From contig CABVRV010000008.1 in the NCBI GenBank assembly GCA_902500755.1, positions 1-53,505 of the forward strand: a DNA stretch of 53,505 nucleotides. Reading direction: 5' to 3'. Below the pieces are notes generated by a model. It ran no database searches, had not been told where the DNA came from, and saw only the letters and a program-made list of their open reading frames with translations. The stretch comes from an uncultured Nitrospira sp. GTDB taxonomy: Bacteria; Nitrospirota; Nitrospiria; Nitrospirales; Nitrospiraceae. Both the position numbers and the translations under genes were made by a program. Positions 38,210 through 48,572 of this stretch are shown in pieces (positions within the stretch are counted from its first letter, which is position 1; the number at the start of each line of letters is the position of its first letter).

Positions 38210-38680
38210 TCACTTTACCATCGACCAATGTGAAAAAGTCGCTGCCTGACCGATCGATCTTCCAGCCGGATCGATAACGGTCCAGATCAATGCCTGCTCA
38301 ACCAGAAAACGCCTGCCCGTCGAAGAAATTCTGACCCCACGATATCCATCGAAGTACCCTTTAGCATTTGCCTGCGCCAACATACGTCCTCGTTCAGCAC
38401 GATCATCTGGCTCAGCTGTGAGTCGCGACGGCGTCTTGATGAATTGCTCCCAGGAGAGCTCCCACAGATCTAATGCCGTTTGGTTCCCGTAATTCAAGAT
38501 CGGATCGAGCTCTACCCCATGTGAGACGACGACAAAGGAGGCTTCAAACAGCACGCGCGCGTGCTGGGTCGTATCACCTGTTCGTTCGATCAGTTCTCGT
38601 CCTATCAAATGACAATAGCTGTCCAGTAGTCGCTGACTCCATTGTATGATATGGGGTTGGTTCCACTGTGTGGGACTCAT
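38210..38680 (-). CDS. MEKHLA domain protein
   Basis: About 156 residues (ATG at 38680; an in-frame ATG at 38716 is possible). The chain [62 protein letters not shown], then [26 protein letters not shown], fits the PAS-like MEKHLA domain, found alone in bacteria and at the end of plant HD-ZIP III proteins, where it is thought to sense a small ligand or redox state. It converges with the BcsS-like gene (1 base apart) and its 5' end faces leuC. Confidence 0.85.
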   Translation of the reverse strand: MSPTQWNQPHIIQWSQRLLDSYCHLIGRELIERTGDTTQHARVLFEASFVVVSHGVELDPILNYGNQTALDLWELSWEQFIKTPSRLTAEPDDRAERGRMLAQANAKGYFDGYRGVRISSTGRRFLVEQALIWTVIDPAGRSIGQAATFSHWSMVK

Positions 38681-38797
38681 GCGCGTTGTGGTAGCACGTC
38701 TTGCAAGACGGGACAAGGCTCACAGACGCCTTGTCAACCGCAGGGTCCTTCTCTGTATAATGTACATTCCTTCTTACCAAAACCCGCAGGAGTTGTG

Positions 38798-40201
38798 ATG
38801 GCCGCCAAAACATTATTCGATAAAATTTGGGACTCGCACATCGTGCGTGCTGAATCCGATGGGACAACGCTGCTCTATATCGATCGCCAGTTAGTGCATG
38901 AAGTGACTTCCCCGCAAGCATTTGAAGGGCTACGGCTCGCCGGACGGCACCCGCGACGCCCGACGGCCACACTTGCTGTGCCAGATCACAATGTTCCGAC
39001 CACAGACCGCCGTCTGGGAATTATGGATCAAGTCAGCGCTCTTCAGATTCAAACGCTTGAAGATAACTGCAACCATTTTGGGATTCCTTTGTTCAACATG
39101 AGTGACATCCGCCAGGGCATCGTTCATGTCATCGGACCTGAACAGGGGTTTACCCTTCCCGGCACCACGATCGTCTGCGGCGATTCGCACACATCCACTC
39201 ACGGAGCGTTTGGCGCCTTGGCATTCGGAATCGGGACCAGTGAAGTGGAACATGTACTGGCCACTCAATGTTTGGTGCAAAAGCGACCCAAGACAATGGA
39301 AATCCGCGTCGACGGGGTGCTTTCAGACCGCTGTTCAGCCAAAGATATTATTCTCGCGATCATAGGAAAGATTGGTACGGCAGGTGGGACCGGTTATGTG
39401 ATTGAGTATACTGGTGCCGCGATTCGCTCGCTGAGCATGGAAGGTCGGATGACCCTCTGCAACATGTCAATCGAGGGTGGTGCTCGCGCTGGTATGGTCG
39501 CGCCCGATGACAAGACGATTGCTTATATCAAAGGACGTCCGCTTGCTCCAAAGGGAGATCAATTTGAGCAGGCCGTCCAGGCATGGCAAGACTTCAAGAC
39601 CGGTCTTGGTGCCAAGTACGACGCAACCGTCACCCTACAGGCCGAACACATCGCCCCGCAGGTCAGCTGGGGAACGAGTCCGGGTATGGTGAGCGGTGTA
39701 GATGAACATGTACCAGATCCACGAACGATGGTTGACGAGAAATCGAGAGACGCCACCGAACGGGCTTTAACCTATATGGGACTTTCGCCCAATATGCTGA
39801 TCACCGATATCAAGATTGATAAAGTGTTCATTGGTTCCTGCACCAATTCTCGAATTGAAGATCTTCGCCTTGCTGCGAGCTTCGCGAAGGGCAAGAAAGT
39901 CGCAAAGACCGTGCACGCCATGGTGGTGCCAGGCTCCGGGCTCATCAAGCAACAGGCGGAAGCAGAAGGGCTCGATCACGTATTTCGTGAAGCGGGGTTT
40001 GAGTGGCGAGAGGCAGGATGCAGCATGTGTCTGGCGATGAACGCTGATGTGCTTAAACCTGGCGAGCGCTGTGCCTCTACCAGCAATCGTAATTTCGAAG
40101 GCCGACAGGGCGCCGGGGGCCGAACTCATTTGGTATCACCGGCCATGGCGGTTGCTGCCGCGATTGAGGGCCACTTTGTCGATATCAGACATTGGTCTTG
40201 A
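38798..40201 (+). CDS. leuC: 3-isopropylmalate dehydratase large subunit
   Basis: A 467-residue aconitase-family [4Fe-4S] enzyme of leucine synthesis (2- to 3-isopropylmalate). The start at 38798 ([14 protein letters not shown]) has AGGAG upstream. The cluster cysteines lie in [14 protein letters not shown] and [38 protein letters not shown] and [12 protein letters not shown]-like [12 protein letters not shown] are the substrate regions. It is followed by leuD after 54 bases. Confidence 0.96.
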   Translation: MAAKTLFDKIWDSHIVRAESDGTTLLYIDRQLVHEVTSPQAFEGLRLAGRHPRRPTATLAVPDHNVPTTDRRLGIMDQVSALQIQTLEDNCNHFGIPLFNMSDIRQGIVHVIGPEQGFTLPGTTIVCGDSHTSTHGAFGALAFGIGTSEVEHVLATQCLVQKRPKTMEIRVDGVLSDRCSAKDIILAIIGKIGTAGGTGYVIEYTGAAIRSLSMEGRMTLCNMSIEGGARAGMVAPDDKTIAYIKGRPLAPKGDQFEQAVQAWQDFKTGLGAKYDATVTLQAEHIAPQVSWGTSPGMVSGVDEHVPDPRTMVDEKSRDATERALTYMGLSPNMLITDIKIDKVFIGSCTNSRIEDLRLAASFAKGKKVAKTVHAMVVPGSGLIKQQAEAEGLDHVFREAGFEWREAGCSMCLAMNADVLKPGERCASTSNRNFEGRQGAGGRTHLVSPAMAVAAAIEGHFVDIRHWS

Positions 40202-40255
40202 TCCTTCAAGAGTCTCCACTGCGCATTCGTCTATCGATATAAGGAAATACACAGC

Positions 40256-40879
40256 ATGAAACCTTTCACGATACTGACCGGTCTCGTCGCTCCATTGGAT
40301 CGTGTCAACGTCGATACCGACCAGGTGATTCCCAAGCAGTTTCTGAAAACCATCAAACGCACAGGCTTGCGCGAGGGCCTATTTTTCGATTGGCGGAAGT
40401 TGCCGGACGGTTCCCCCGATCCATCGTTTTTCTTGAACCAGCCTCGATATGATGGCGCGACCATTCTCCTGACCCGCGACAACTTTGGCTGCGGTTCATC
40501 TCGTGAGCATGCACCATGGGCCCTGCTGGATCAGGGATTCCGCTGTCTGGTCGCCCCAAGTTTTGCCGACATTTTCTATAACAATTGCTTTCAGAACGGA
40601 ATCCTCGCAGTGGTATTGAAAGCAGAGGAAGTCCTCGCGCTCCTGCATGAGGTGGTCGACACCGAGGGATATCAGCTCACCGTAGACCTGGATCGTCAGA
40701 CAGTGACCACGCCTCAGGAAGTCACCTATCGGTTCGAGATTGATCCATTTCGTAAAGATTGTCTATATCGAGGGCTTGACGCAATCGGCCTCACTCTCCA
40801 ACATGAGAGCGCGATCACAGCCTATGAGACTCGTCGGAAGGGCGAAGCTCCTTGGCTCTTTACTGATCTACGCTCTTAG
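40256..40879 (+). CDS. leuD: 3-isopropylmalate dehydratase small subunit
   Basis: 207 residues forming the swivelling domain of isopropylmalate isomerase. Typical text: [80 protein letters not shown]. The length is typical for the bacterial type. It partners with LeuC just upstream and ends 74 bases from the convergent corA stop. Confidence 0.96.
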   Translation: MKPFTILTGLVAPLDRVNVDTDQVIPKQFLKTIKRTGLREGLFFDWRKLPDGSPDPSFFLNQPRYDGATILLTRDNFGCGSSREHAPWALLDQGFRCLVAPSFADIFYNNCFQNGILAVVLKAEEVLALLHEVVDTEGYQLTVDLDRQTVTTPQEVTYRFEIDPFRKDCLYRGLDAIGLTLQHESAITAYETRRKGEAPWLFTDLRS

Positions 40880-40953
40880 CCGAGCAGAGACCCGGAAACG
40901 GCCCATTTCTCAGACACGGTGAGGATCCAAGAATCGGGTTTGTGCATACTCGC

Positions 40954-42009
40954 CTACAGCCATTTTTTCCAGCGAAATCCTAGGAGCATGGTAGCCGCCA
41001 CGAGTCCCATGACCCCGAGCGCCATGGGGTACCCCCAAGGCCATTTCAGCTCAGGCATGTATTCAAAATTCATCCCATAGATACCGGCAATAAAACTCAG
41101 CGGCATGAAAATCGTGGTGATCACCGTCAACACTCGCATGACGGAGTTCAGCCGATAGCTCACGCTGGAGAGATAGATGTCGAGACTCGCCGAGACCATT
41201 TCTCGCAATGTCTCGATGGTGTCCACGATCTGCACCACATGATCATAGACGTCTCGGAAAAAGACCTTGGTCGGCTCATGTAAGAAGGGGCATTCCGACC
41301 GTGACAGGTTGTTGATCGCTTCTCGCAAGGGCCACACGGCTCGACGCACGAACAGGAGCTGCCGTTTCAGGGCATGAATGTCCTTGAGTGTCTCCGGCCT
41401 GGGATCAGCCATCAGGCGCTCTTGCATCGATTCAATCCGCTCGCCTAGCATCTCAAGTACCTCGAAATATTGATCGACAACGGCATCGATGAGAGCATAC
41501 ACGAGATAGTCTGATCCGTTTTGTCGAAGACGTCCTTTCCCAACTCGAAGTCGATCCCGGACGGACTGGAAGACGTCAGTTCCGTTCTCCTGAAACGAGA
41601 GGACATAATTTCGCCCCAGGACGAAACTGATCTGTTCGACCAGGATGTCCCCTTGGCTTGAAGCCGTCAGCACCTTCATGACGAGAAATAGATATGTGTC
41701 GTAATCGTCGAGCTTGGGCCGTTGATCAGTATTGGCAATGTCTTCCAGCAGTAAAGGGTGGAGACCGAAGTGCTTTCCGAATGCTTCCAATACATCGGTC
41801 TTATGCACTCCATCGACATCCACCCAGCTCACCGTTTCGTCGGACGGCGGACGAAGCTCGTTCACATCGCGGATGAGGTGTTCATCGCAGTGGGTACCGG
41901 AGTAGTTAAACAAGGTAACGGTGACAGCCTCTGTTCGCTTCTCGCCGATGTGGATAAGCGTGCCAGGGGACAGCCCCTTCTTCCTTGAGCGTTTCTGCAT
42001 CAGTTTCAT
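40954..42009 (-). CDS. corA: CorA-type magnesium/cobalt transporter
   Basis: A 351-residue divalent cation channel. A large cytoplasmic alpha/beta domain with long helices leads to two C-terminal membrane helices; the first ends in the signature GMN (GIYGMNFEYMPEL) that forms the selectivity loop, the second is followed by the basic tail RWKKWL. Its start codon is 3 bases from the upstream limit of the divergent cysQ frame, so the two genes share a short control region. Confidence 0.94.
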   Translation of the reverse strand: MKLMQKRSRKKGLSPGTLIHIGEKRTEAVTVTLFNYSGTHCDEHLIRDVNELRPPSDETVSWVDVDGVHKTDVLEAFGKHFGLHPLLLEDIANTDQRPKLDDYDTYLFLVMKVLTASSQGDILVEQISFVLGRNYVLSFQENGTDVFQSVRDRLRVGKGRLRQNGSDYLVYALIDAVVDQYFEVLEMLGERIESMQERLMADPRPETLKDIHALKRQLLFVRRAVWPLREAINNLSRSECPFLHEPTKVFFRDVYDHVVQIVDTIETLREMVSASLDIYLSSVSYRLNSVMRVLTVITTIFMPLSFIAGIYGMNFEYMPELKWPWGYPMALGVMGLVAATMLLGFRWKKWL

Positions 42010-42102
42010 CGTATGGTGCTTGTACGCAGATTCGTCATCCAGGTCAAGTTCATGAGGCGATCATTCCTTTTCTTCTCCCTCCAGGCTTGTTACTCTTCTT
42101 TA

Positions 42103-42909
42103 ATGGCATGGCAGTATGAACTCGATATCCTTGTTGCGGCGATTCGAGCGGCCGGCAAAGAGGCCGTACGAATCGCCGCTGCTGGGTTCGAAACGGTGCA
42201 AAAGGCCGATCATTCCCCGGTCACCTCCGCTGATCTGGCGGTGAATCAGATTCTCCAAACTCAGCTCCAATCGGCTTTTCCTGAGGATGGGTGGTTATCA
42301 GAAGAGTCGCCGGATGATCTCAACCGACTTCAGAGGGCGCGAGTTTGGGTGGTAGATCCAATAGATGGGACAAAGGCCTTCATCAAGGGCGAACCTGAGT
42401 TTTGTATCTCCGTGGCCCTTATTGAGCAGAGTCGACCGATCGTGGCGGCTATCTTTAACCCTTCTCTGGATGAGCTGTACACGGCAATCAGAGGTGGCGG
42501 CCTGTACCTCAATGCCGAATTGGTCACGCCACCCCCGACCCACGGTGATCAGCAGCCGATCATTGCCATGAGCCCATGGGAACAACAGATTGGTCGCTTT
42601 CCGTCTCTCGACGGAATAGTACGGAGTCGTCCGATGCGGTCGATCGCATGGGCACTCGCCTTGACCGCTGGTGGACGCATCCAGGGCGTCGCTACCCTCG
42701 AACCGGAGAATGAGTGGGATATCGCGGCCGGAACGCTCCTCATTGAAGAAAGTGGTGGTGGTGTCTCCGATGGGAGTGGACGTGCTCTAACCTTCAACCA
42801 AACCACGCCTCGCTATCAGGGGACGATTGCCATCAATGCGCGATGTCCCGAACCCCTGAGGCAAAAACTCACACTCCTAACCCAGGTGAGAATGAATAGT
42901 GCGGAGTAG
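42103..42909 (+). CDS. cysQ: 3'(2'),5'-bisphosphate nucleotidase CysQ
   Basis: A 268-residue Mg2+-dependent phosphatase that removes 3'-phosphoadenosine 5'-phosphate formed in sulfate assimilation. The metal site is complete: SEESPDD, WVVDPIDGTKAFIKGEPEFC, and the later NEWDIAAGTLLIEESGG. The ATG at 42103 fits the family N-terminus (MAWQYELDIL). The frame is open to 42013 and another ATG at 42052 has a weak AGG, so the start is uncertain. It is divergent from corA. Confidence 0.9.
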   Translation: MAWQYELDILVAAIRAAGKEAVRIAAAGFETVQKADHSPVTSADLAVNQILQTQLQSAFPEDGWLSEESPDDLNRLQRARVWVVDPIDGTKAFIKGEPEFCISVALIEQSRPIVAAIFNPSLDELYTAIRGGGLYLNAELVTPPPTHGDQQPIIAMSPWEQQIGRFPSLDGIVRSRPMRSIAWALALTAGGRIQGVATLEPENEWDIAAGTLLIEESGGGVSDGSGRALTFNQTTPRYQGTIAINARCPEPLRQKLTLLTQVRMNSAE

Positions 42910-43034
42910 GGGCTTACAGCATTGGGGCAAGCTGGAGGAGGAGTCTCGCGAAAACTGGTGATGGACGTTTTCCTACTGAAATGGAATGTTCCGCCCTTCT
43001 CGGATGGTGTGGCATGGGACGTGTGGGTTGGTGG

Positions 43035-44195
43035 CTAGAAATTGACCTGGGTGAATCGTCGACAAGCTTCATCAAGATCCGGGTCTGTCTTTGCGTAGCT
43101 GAAGCGAATGAAGTTGGCTCCGGCATAGCCTGAGAAAAAAGCTTCTCCCGGCACACCCGCGACACCGGTTCTTTCCAGCAGGTACATGGCACGAGCTTTC
43201 CCTGTGTTGCCTGGAAGTCGAGAAACGTCGGCCAATACGTAATAGGCTCCTTGTGGAATGGACGGAGTCAGCCCGGCTTTGGCCAGCGCGCTGCAGAAGC
43301 GGTCACGCTTGTGCCGATAGTCGCGAGCCAGCTCTGTATAGAAATTGTCAGGCAGTTGACTGATGCCACGAGCCACCCCGATCTGAAGCGGCCCTGGAGC
43401 ACAGACGTAGAGGAGATCGTTCATCGCGCCAATAGCGCCTGCCCATGGCTTGGCTGCCACACTATACCCGATCCGCCATCCCGTCACACTAAACGTCTTA
43501 GAATATCCGCCGATGGTGATCGTGCGCTCAGCCATATCCGGCAATGTCGCCATGCTCACATGGGTTCGCCCGTCATAAAGAAAGTATTCGTAAATCTCAT
43601 CCGTAAAGACGAACAGATCGTGTCGGCGCGCGAAGTCGGCGAGTGTCTCTAACTCCAGTCGGCTAAATACCCTACCCGACGGATTGCCTGGGGAGTTCAC
43701 GATGATTGCCTTGGTTTTTTTGGTGACGATGCCATCGAGCTGCGTCATGGAATAAGTCCAGGCCGGTGGCTGCATACGAACAACCACAGGAATCGCCTCA
43801 ACAGCGACAAGAGCGCTGATATGGTATTGATAATAAGGCTCGAATAGGATGACTTCATCGCCCGGATTGAGCAATGCGGCACAGGCACAGTGAAAGGCGC
43901 CCGTCGCTCCAGCGCTGACCGTCACTTCGGCTTCAGGGTCGGCGTGAATCCCGTTATAGTGCAATAGCTTATCGCTGATGGCCTGTCGCAATTCCGGTAA
44001 CCCATCGAATCGCGTATAGACGTTGTACCCGTCTCTGATCGCCTTCTCGGCTCCTTCAAGGACGATCGATGGAACGGGCGTATCACAGACCCCCTGCGCC
44101 ATATTGAGGCCTTTCAGATTCACACAGGCCTGTGTCATCGCCCGAATTTCCGACTGTGCCAGATCCGCCATCCGTCGACTGACCGCTCGCTTCAC
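43035..44195 (-). CDS. class I/II PLP aminotransferase
   Basis: A 386-residue aminotransferase. The PLP lysine lies in GGYSKTFSVTGWRIGY; NSPGNPSGRVFSR and TDEIYEYFLYD are the cofactor contacts. The annotated ATG would be at 44249, but a GTG at 44195 sits six bases after GGGGGAG, a much better start; the chain then begins VKRAVSRRMADLAQ. The group includes aspartate, kynurenine and methionine aminotransferases, and the substrate cannot be named. It stands alone between convergent cysQ and divergent pilZ. Confidence 0.85.
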   Translation of the reverse strand: MKRAVSRRMADLAQSEIRAMTQACVNLKGLNMAQGVCDTPVPSIVLEGAEKAIRDGYNVYTRFDGLPELRQAISDKLLHYNGIHADPEAEVTVSAGATGAFHCACAALLNPGDEVILFEPYYQYHISALVAVEAIPVVVRMQPPAWTYSMTQLDGIVTKKTKAIIVNSPGNPSGRVFSRLELETLADFARRHDLFVFTDEIYEYFLYDGRTHVSMATLPDMAERTITIGGYSKTFSVTGWRIGYSVAAKPWAGAIGAMNDLLYVCAPGPLQIGVARGISQLPDNFYTELARDYRHKRDRFCSALAKAGLTPSIPQGAYYVLADVSRLPGNTGKARAMYLLERTGVAGVPGEAFFSGYAGANFIRFSYAKTDPDLDEACRRFTQVNF

Positions 44196-44441
44196 GATGT
44201 GCTCCCCCTTGCAAGGCACCTTTGTCGCAGAGAGCTCGACCTTCGTCAAGCGACTTCACGTTCCGGATTCCGAATGGATAAGGACTCACGTCTACTCGGT
44301 GCAAAAACACAGTTCTCTTTGCTGTGATGATCTTATCGCTTAGACTATGCGCACGGGGCCTTACGATGAATGGTTTAGTGTTACAACTAACAGGCGGTGC
44401 GCATTCGGTTCGATGGTGTTTCCCGAGAAAGGAACAGGAGG

Positions 44442-44810
44442 ATGACACCGAGGCCATCGAGTAAGCGCCCTCTTGATCCTCAGAACAATACAGCGGACCT
44501 ACAAGATCGACGGGGCAGACGAATTGCCCATTCCTGTCGCATGTTTTTCTTCGGGGATGACGACTTTGAGGGTGAAGCAGCCGTCCAAGATGTATCGACA
44601 AACGGTTGCAGGGTCGAATCATCAGTCGAGGTCAAGGTCGGGATGGTGTTGAAGCTCTCACTGTTCCTTTCGGACTTTAAGTGGCCCCTCCGAATCGACC
44701 AGGCCATTGTTCGGTGGATCGACGGCAATCAATTCGGCCTGGAGTTTACCAACATCCGCCTTGCCCAGCGAGAACGGCTGAGAAACCTCATCATGAAAAC
44801 CAGGCCGTAG
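44442..44810 (+). CDS. PilZ-domain protein
   Basis: 122 residues from the ATG at 44442 (AAGGA seven bases upstream; a GTG at 44397 is a longer alternative). A basic, Pro-rich start is followed by RRGRRIAHSCRM and AAVQDVSTNGCRVESSVEVKVGMVLKLSL, i.e. the Arg-rich loop and DxSxxG (DVSTNG) that bind c-di-GMP. The end IDGNQFGLEFTNIRLAQRERLRNLI is typical. It is a stand-alone receptor, possibly for the same c-di-GMP signalling as the BcsA-like enzyme in this window. Confidence 0.88.
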   Translation: MTPRPSSKRPLDPQNNTADLQDRRGRRIAHSCRMFFFGDDDFEGEAAVQDVSTNGCRVESSVEVKVGMVLKLSLFLSDFKWPLRIDQAIVRWIDGNQFGLEFTNIRLAQRERLRNLIMKTRP

Positions 44811-44842
44811 TGTCAGATGCTCAGCATTCAAGCATTCTGTTT

Positions 44843-45463
44843 CTATGACTTCCCCCACAGGGCTTCCAACCGTTTTGCCCGGCCGCAGCTGTATTTGTAG
44901 TACTTATACCGAAGCGGGTTCTTCTTGTAATAATCCTGGTGGTAATCTTCCGCCTGGTAGAAGCTGGACGCCGGGACCAGCTCGGTCACGATCGGCGCAG
45001 GAAACTGCTTGGTCTGTTCGATGGCGCTTTTAGATGCTGCCGCAAGTCGCTGTTCTTCCTCCGTGGTATAGAACACGGCCGACCGGTATTGACTCCCATG
45101 ATCACAGAACTGGGCGTTGGGCGTAACGGGGTCGATATTGCGCCAAAAGGCCTCCAAGAGCTGTTGATAGCTGACCTTGGCTGGGTCATAGATCACTTCG
45201 ACGGCTTCAGCATGGCCTGTGCGTCCAGCCGACACCTGCTCATAGGTGGGGTTGGCGACGGTTCCCCCCATGTAACCGGACGCCACTGACAGTACGCCCT
45301 CAACCTGTTCGAATGCCTCTTCCATACACCAGAAACAGCCTCCCGCGAAGTAGGCCTTGGCGGTGGTCGATGCGCCTAGAGCGCTATTTGAAGACCACGC
45401 GACTAGAGCCACACAGAGTGTCAAATTGACCATAAGGAGTGTCAGCCGTTGATAGGTTGCCAT
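44843..45463 (-). CDS. msrA: peptide-methionine (S)-S-oxide reductase MsrA, exported
   Basis: 206 residues. A signal peptide (MATYQRLTLLMVNLTLCVALVAWSSNSALGA) precedes the MsrA core: the catalytic Cys43 in AGGCFWCMEEAFEQVEGV, then GYMGGTVANPTYEQVSAGRTGHAEAVEVIYDP and HCDHGSQYRSA-like FCDHGSQYRSAVF. A resolving Cys may be in KYSCGRAK. Repair of oxidised methionine in the periplasm is the likely role. It follows no operon partner and has GGAGG upstream. Confidence 0.93.
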   Translation of the reverse strand: MATYQRLTLLMVNLTLCVALVAWSSNSALGASTTAKAYFAGGCFWCMEEAFEQVEGVLSVASGYMGGTVANPTYEQVSAGRTGHAEAVEVIYDPAKVSYQQLLEAFWRNIDPVTPNAQFCDHGSQYRSAVFYTTEEEQRLAAASKSAIEQTKQFPAPIVTELVPASSFYQAEDYHQDYYKKNPLRYKYYKYSCGRAKRLEALWGKS

Positions 45464-45599
45464 AGTTGCTTCCTCCTTCTCTATCGTCGCCTAGGCGAGA
45501 CGGTTCTTACATCCTACTACGGAGCGGTTCAGGTGTGGTGCTCGATGTCATTTCTAGGGAAGCGCTGCAGGCAGGGTCCCGGCGTGAATGCGACAGGCT

Positions 45600-46142
45600 T
45601 CACACGGGAAGATACGAGTACCGATCATCTTCGGCTCGGCGAGCGCGGCGCGAACGCCCGTCCATGAGCTTCATGATAAGTTCGATGGCTTCTTCCGGTG
45701 ACTCTGCCGCATTGACGAGTCGCTTGTCGAGTTTGCGGAAGAAGGCCACGTCGGCAGAAGAGGCGGCGACCAGGATGACCGGCTTGCCCGCCTTCACCGC
45801 GAGCGCGACTTCTGAAACGGTACCCGACCCAGTTAATCCGCACACCACCACAACATGGCTGGACAACACATTGATGTTGTTCCGTCCACTCCCCATTTCC
45901 GTGATGATCGACACATCCACATGTCGCGACACCTTGTCTTTGGCGGTCGGCAACACCCCAATGGTCAGGCTACCGCCGACTCGCTTCGCGCCTTCGCACG
46001 CGGCATCCATCACACCGACGTCACGGCCTCCCGTCAAGACGACCCAGCCGCGTCGTGCGATGAATTCTCCAAGGACCCGTGCATTGTCCAGGTCTCGCTT
46101 TGGAGCTTTAGCCGGCCCCATGACACCTACCACAAATCGCAT
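45600..46142 (-). CDS. TIGR00725/LOG-like nucleotide-binding protein
   Basis: 180 residues from the ATG at 46142 (AGGAGGAGAAGGC upstream); the frame to 46217 overlaps the TPR gene stop region and is less likely. The Rossmann-like text VVGVMGPAKAP, VVLTGGRDVGVMDAACEGAK, GSGRNNINVLSSHVVVVCGLTGSGTVSEVALAVKAGKPVIL matches the lysine-decarboxylase-like/LOG superfamily branch called TIGR00725. Some LOG proteins release cytokinin-type nucleobases, but this branch lacks an assigned reaction. It is 32 bases after the TPR gene. Confidence 0.85.
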   Translation of the reverse strand: MRFVVGVMGPAKAPKRDLDNARVLGEFIARRGWVVLTGGRDVGVMDAACEGAKRVGGSLTIGVLPTAKDKVSRHVDVSIITEMGSGRNNINVLSSHVVVVCGLTGSGTVSEVALAVKAGKPVILVAASSADVAFFRKLDKRLVNAAESPEEAIELIMKLMDGRSRRARRAEDDRYSYLPV

Positions 46143-46174
46143 GCCTTCTCCTCCTGCCGGACTCGCGCAATCTT

Positions 46175-47812
46175 TCAAAATCGAGAGGATGTGAGCGTCA
46201 CATCCGCGTGCGCCCATGCCTTCTTGAATTGCTCCTCAATCCTCGCTGCCTCCCGCCCTTTCCGTTGAGCGCGAAGGGCTTGCAGTAGCCCGTAATACGC
46301 CCAGCCGTTCTGTGGATTCTTCCCAAGATCTGCCCGATAGACCGATTCGGCACGGCTGAATTGCCCAGATTTCAATAAGAGCGCGCCCAGATAATGCCGA
46401 ATTGGAATCGGCCACAAAGGCGGTTCGCTGTACGGCAATGCGTCCTCAAGTTTCAGCGCCTCCGAGAGCGAGGTGTTCGCCTCATCCAGCTTGTTGGAAT
46501 GCATGGCGATTTCACCAGCCAACAGTCGCTCGGCGATCTTTACCAGCTCTCTTTCCGTTTTTTCCTCCGCAGTTCGATCACGTCCGATTCGTTTGGCCAA
46601 ACCAGCCAGCACAAAATGCTCGCCCTCGGCTCCCGGCAATCGACCAGATGCCGACAGCGCCATGCCTCTTCCCAATCTCCACATGGCCTGTTGCAACCGT
46701 AACGTCTTGGGAGGAGCCGGCTCGCGAAGCAGGACGTCCCATTGGCCGAATCGGATCATTGACCACAGTGCGACAGGAAGATAAAACTCTTTCCACGTGT
46801 CCTTCCGCGCCTCTTGTTCGGTAATCGTCTTGGTCAATTGTCGCGCCACCGTTAGGGCCTCCGTTTTTCTTCCCTCCATCAACAAGGAAGCCCAGAGAAA
46901 GTGTAGATTGTGTGTGTAGTAGCCGTCCGCATAGTCGCCGTTGAGCTTCCGTTTCGCCAAATATTCCTCATCGACGTGCGCCGCATGCGCATTCCGCTCC
47001 GCGACGTCATGGTATCGACCCAGACGCATGTAGATGTGAGCAGGCATGTGGACCATATGACCGGCACCCGGCATGAGGTCAGGCAGCCGCTCTGCGCAAG
47101 CCAGCGCCCGGTCCGGCTTCGAGGAGGCCTCTACGCTGTGAATATAGTAATGGCAGGCTCCAGGATGATTGGGAAATCTCCCGAGAATCGATTCCAGTGT
47201 CGACACGATTTCGTCGGTGCCAGGTCTAGGCTGTCCACCCGCTGTCCATAGATTCCATGGCCGGAGATCCATCAAGGCTTCCGCAAAGAGGACTCCCGCA
47301 TCCGGGTCGTCAGGGAACTGATGCCATACCCTCCGCATGGCCTCCGCATACGCCTTATCGAGAGGTCCGCGGGCCTGCGACTTTTGGCTATAGCGCTTGC
47401 CGATCGCATCGATGTAGGCCCGTTCGGCAGCACTCACATGAGCGCTCTGGAATGTAGCCTTCTGGACGGCCTCCCACGCACGTCGCTCGTCTGCCTGGTC
47501 CATGGCCATATTGATATTTGGCCCCAACGCGAGGGCTATCCCCCAGTAGGCCATGGCTGCAGTGGGATCCAGACGAGCCGCTGCTTCAAACGCCAGAATG
47601 GCTTCTTCGTGGTTAAAGGCATAGACCATCCGCAACCCCTGATTAAAGTATCGTTGCGCCGCGGTAGAGGTGGTTGTGATGGGATGATGGTGAGTGCCGA
47701 GATCGTCATAGAGCGGCACCTGAGTGAAAGAAGGTTCAGCAGCCGCAACAATTTCGACCATAGACAGAACCAGCCAGAATGCACTCCCCAATACAAGGCG
47801 AGAGATCGTCAT
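46175..47812 (-). CDS. exported tetratricopeptide repeat protein
   Basis: 545 residues with a signal sequence (MTISRLVLGSAFWLVLSMVEIVAAAEP). The first repeat is AQRYFNQGLRMVYAFNHEEAILAFEAAARLDPTAAMAYWGIALALGPNINMAMD; this block recurs in a family of bacterial TPR proteins of unknown role. Further repeats lie at about 430-540 (AEGEHF, LDEANTSLSEALKLED, GQFSRAESVYRADLGKNPQNGWAYYGLLQALRAQ). A His-rich middle (GHMVHMPAHIYMRLGRYHD) could bind metal. It probably acts in the periplasm as a scaffold. No paired partner is evident. Confidence 0.82.
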   Translation of the reverse strand: MTISRLVLGSAFWLVLSMVEIVAAAEPSFTQVPLYDDLGTHHHPITTTSTAAQRYFNQGLRMVYAFNHEEAILAFEAAARLDPTAAMAYWGIALALGPNINMAMDQADERRAWEAVQKATFQSAHVSAAERAYIDAIGKRYSQKSQARGPLDKAYAEAMRRVWHQFPDDPDAGVLFAEALMDLRPWNLWTAGGQPRPGTDEIVSTLESILGRFPNHPGACHYYIHSVEASSKPDRALACAERLPDLMPGAGHMVHMPAHIYMRLGRYHDVAERNAHAAHVDEEYLAKRKLNGDYADGYYTHNLHFLWASLLMEGRKTEALTVARQLTKTITEQEARKDTWKEFYLPVALWSMIRFGQWDVLLREPAPPKTLRLQQAMWRLGRGMALSASGRLPGAEGEHFVLAGLAKRIGRDRTAEEKTERELVKIAERLLAGEIAMHSNKLDEANTSLSEALKLEDALPYSEPPLWPIPIRHYLGALLLKSGQFSRAESVYRADLGKNPQNGWAYYGLLQALRAQRKGREAARIEEQFKKAWAHADVTLTSSRF

Positions 47813-47884
47813 GGGCGGTTTTTTTAACAGACCAGGCCAGGACCTGGCTAGAGGAAGGTATCTACCTGCACTGGAATCGGCAAT

Positions 47885-48544
47885 CTATAGATTGAGGGAC
47901 TGACTTTCAGGCTCTTGAGGGGGAAGCGATTTTTCTTTTGAAGTGGGCTGTTTCCGAGCAATTCGTCCCCGCTTAGCCGGATTTGGACCCATGCCCGTTG
48001 CGACCGTAGAAAAGGTTTCGGCTTCGAGCTCCTGCCCGAGATGCACAAGCACCTGTTGCTGGGAGACCACCAACGATTTCAGCTGTGCAATTTCGCTGGA
48101 GAGATGAGCGATCTGATCTTGCTGTCTAATGAGAAACGATCTGAGTTCGGAGATCACTTCAGGCTGGACCACAGTCGGGGCCGCCCCCTGTTGCGGGATG
48201 ACTCCTTCCTGGACTGTTGGATTGTGCGTTTCGTTGATTCGCACGGCTACAGCAGTTTCGCTGTTCACACACTCAACAACCTGTTCAGATTGCGTAGCGG
48301 CCTGAGCCGTCGCGGAAAGAGCTTGGCCGTTTTGTAGACCAGTGGTCTGGATGGAGGACGGCGTCTCATCCTCATATCGCGTCACCCGTGCAAGAAACTC
48401 GACGACACTCCGCCAACATTTGGCCCCAACTTCGAGCAGAAATTGGCCGTATGGGGGAGGGACCGGTCGGGCCTCGTCTATCTGCTTCTGTGAGGGGATT
48501 CGATGAATGAGGTTGATAGGCTCTTGGTTGTATCGGGGGGCCAT
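47885..48544 (-). CDS. coiled-coil protein of unknown function
   Basis: 219 residues with no signal peptide. The N-terminal 60 residues have aromatic/basic text (QFLLEVGAKCWRSVVEFLARVTRYED). The middle is Ser/Thr/Gln-rich. Residues about 130-176 form a coiled coil (VISELRSFLIRQQDQIAHLSSEIAQLKSLVVSQQQVLVHLGQEL). A basic, Pro-rich tail ends the chain. The layout resembles small phasin-like or accessory proteins, but this is only a shape argument. It has its own promoter candidate near 48573-48603 and a 16-base palindrome upstream. Confidence 0.6.
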   Translation of the reverse strand: MAPRYNQEPINLIHRIPSQKQIDEARPVPPPYGQFLLEVGAKCWRSVVEFLARVTRYEDETPSSIQTTGLQNGQALSATAQAATQSEQVVECVNSETAVAVRINETHNPTVQEGVIPQQGAAPTVVQPEVISELRSFLIRQQDQIAHLSSEIAQLKSLVVSQQQVLVHLGQELEAETFSTVATGMGPNPAKRGRIARKQPTSKEKSLPPQEPESQSLNL

Positions 48545-48572
48545 GGGCTGATTCCTTCTCTCAAGTATATGA

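Noticed and set aside
45466-46194. Plus-strand open frame of 242 residues opposite the LOG-like gene
   Set aside because: Ser/Thr/Arg-rich antisense shadow of a clear Rossmann-fold gene on the minus strand.
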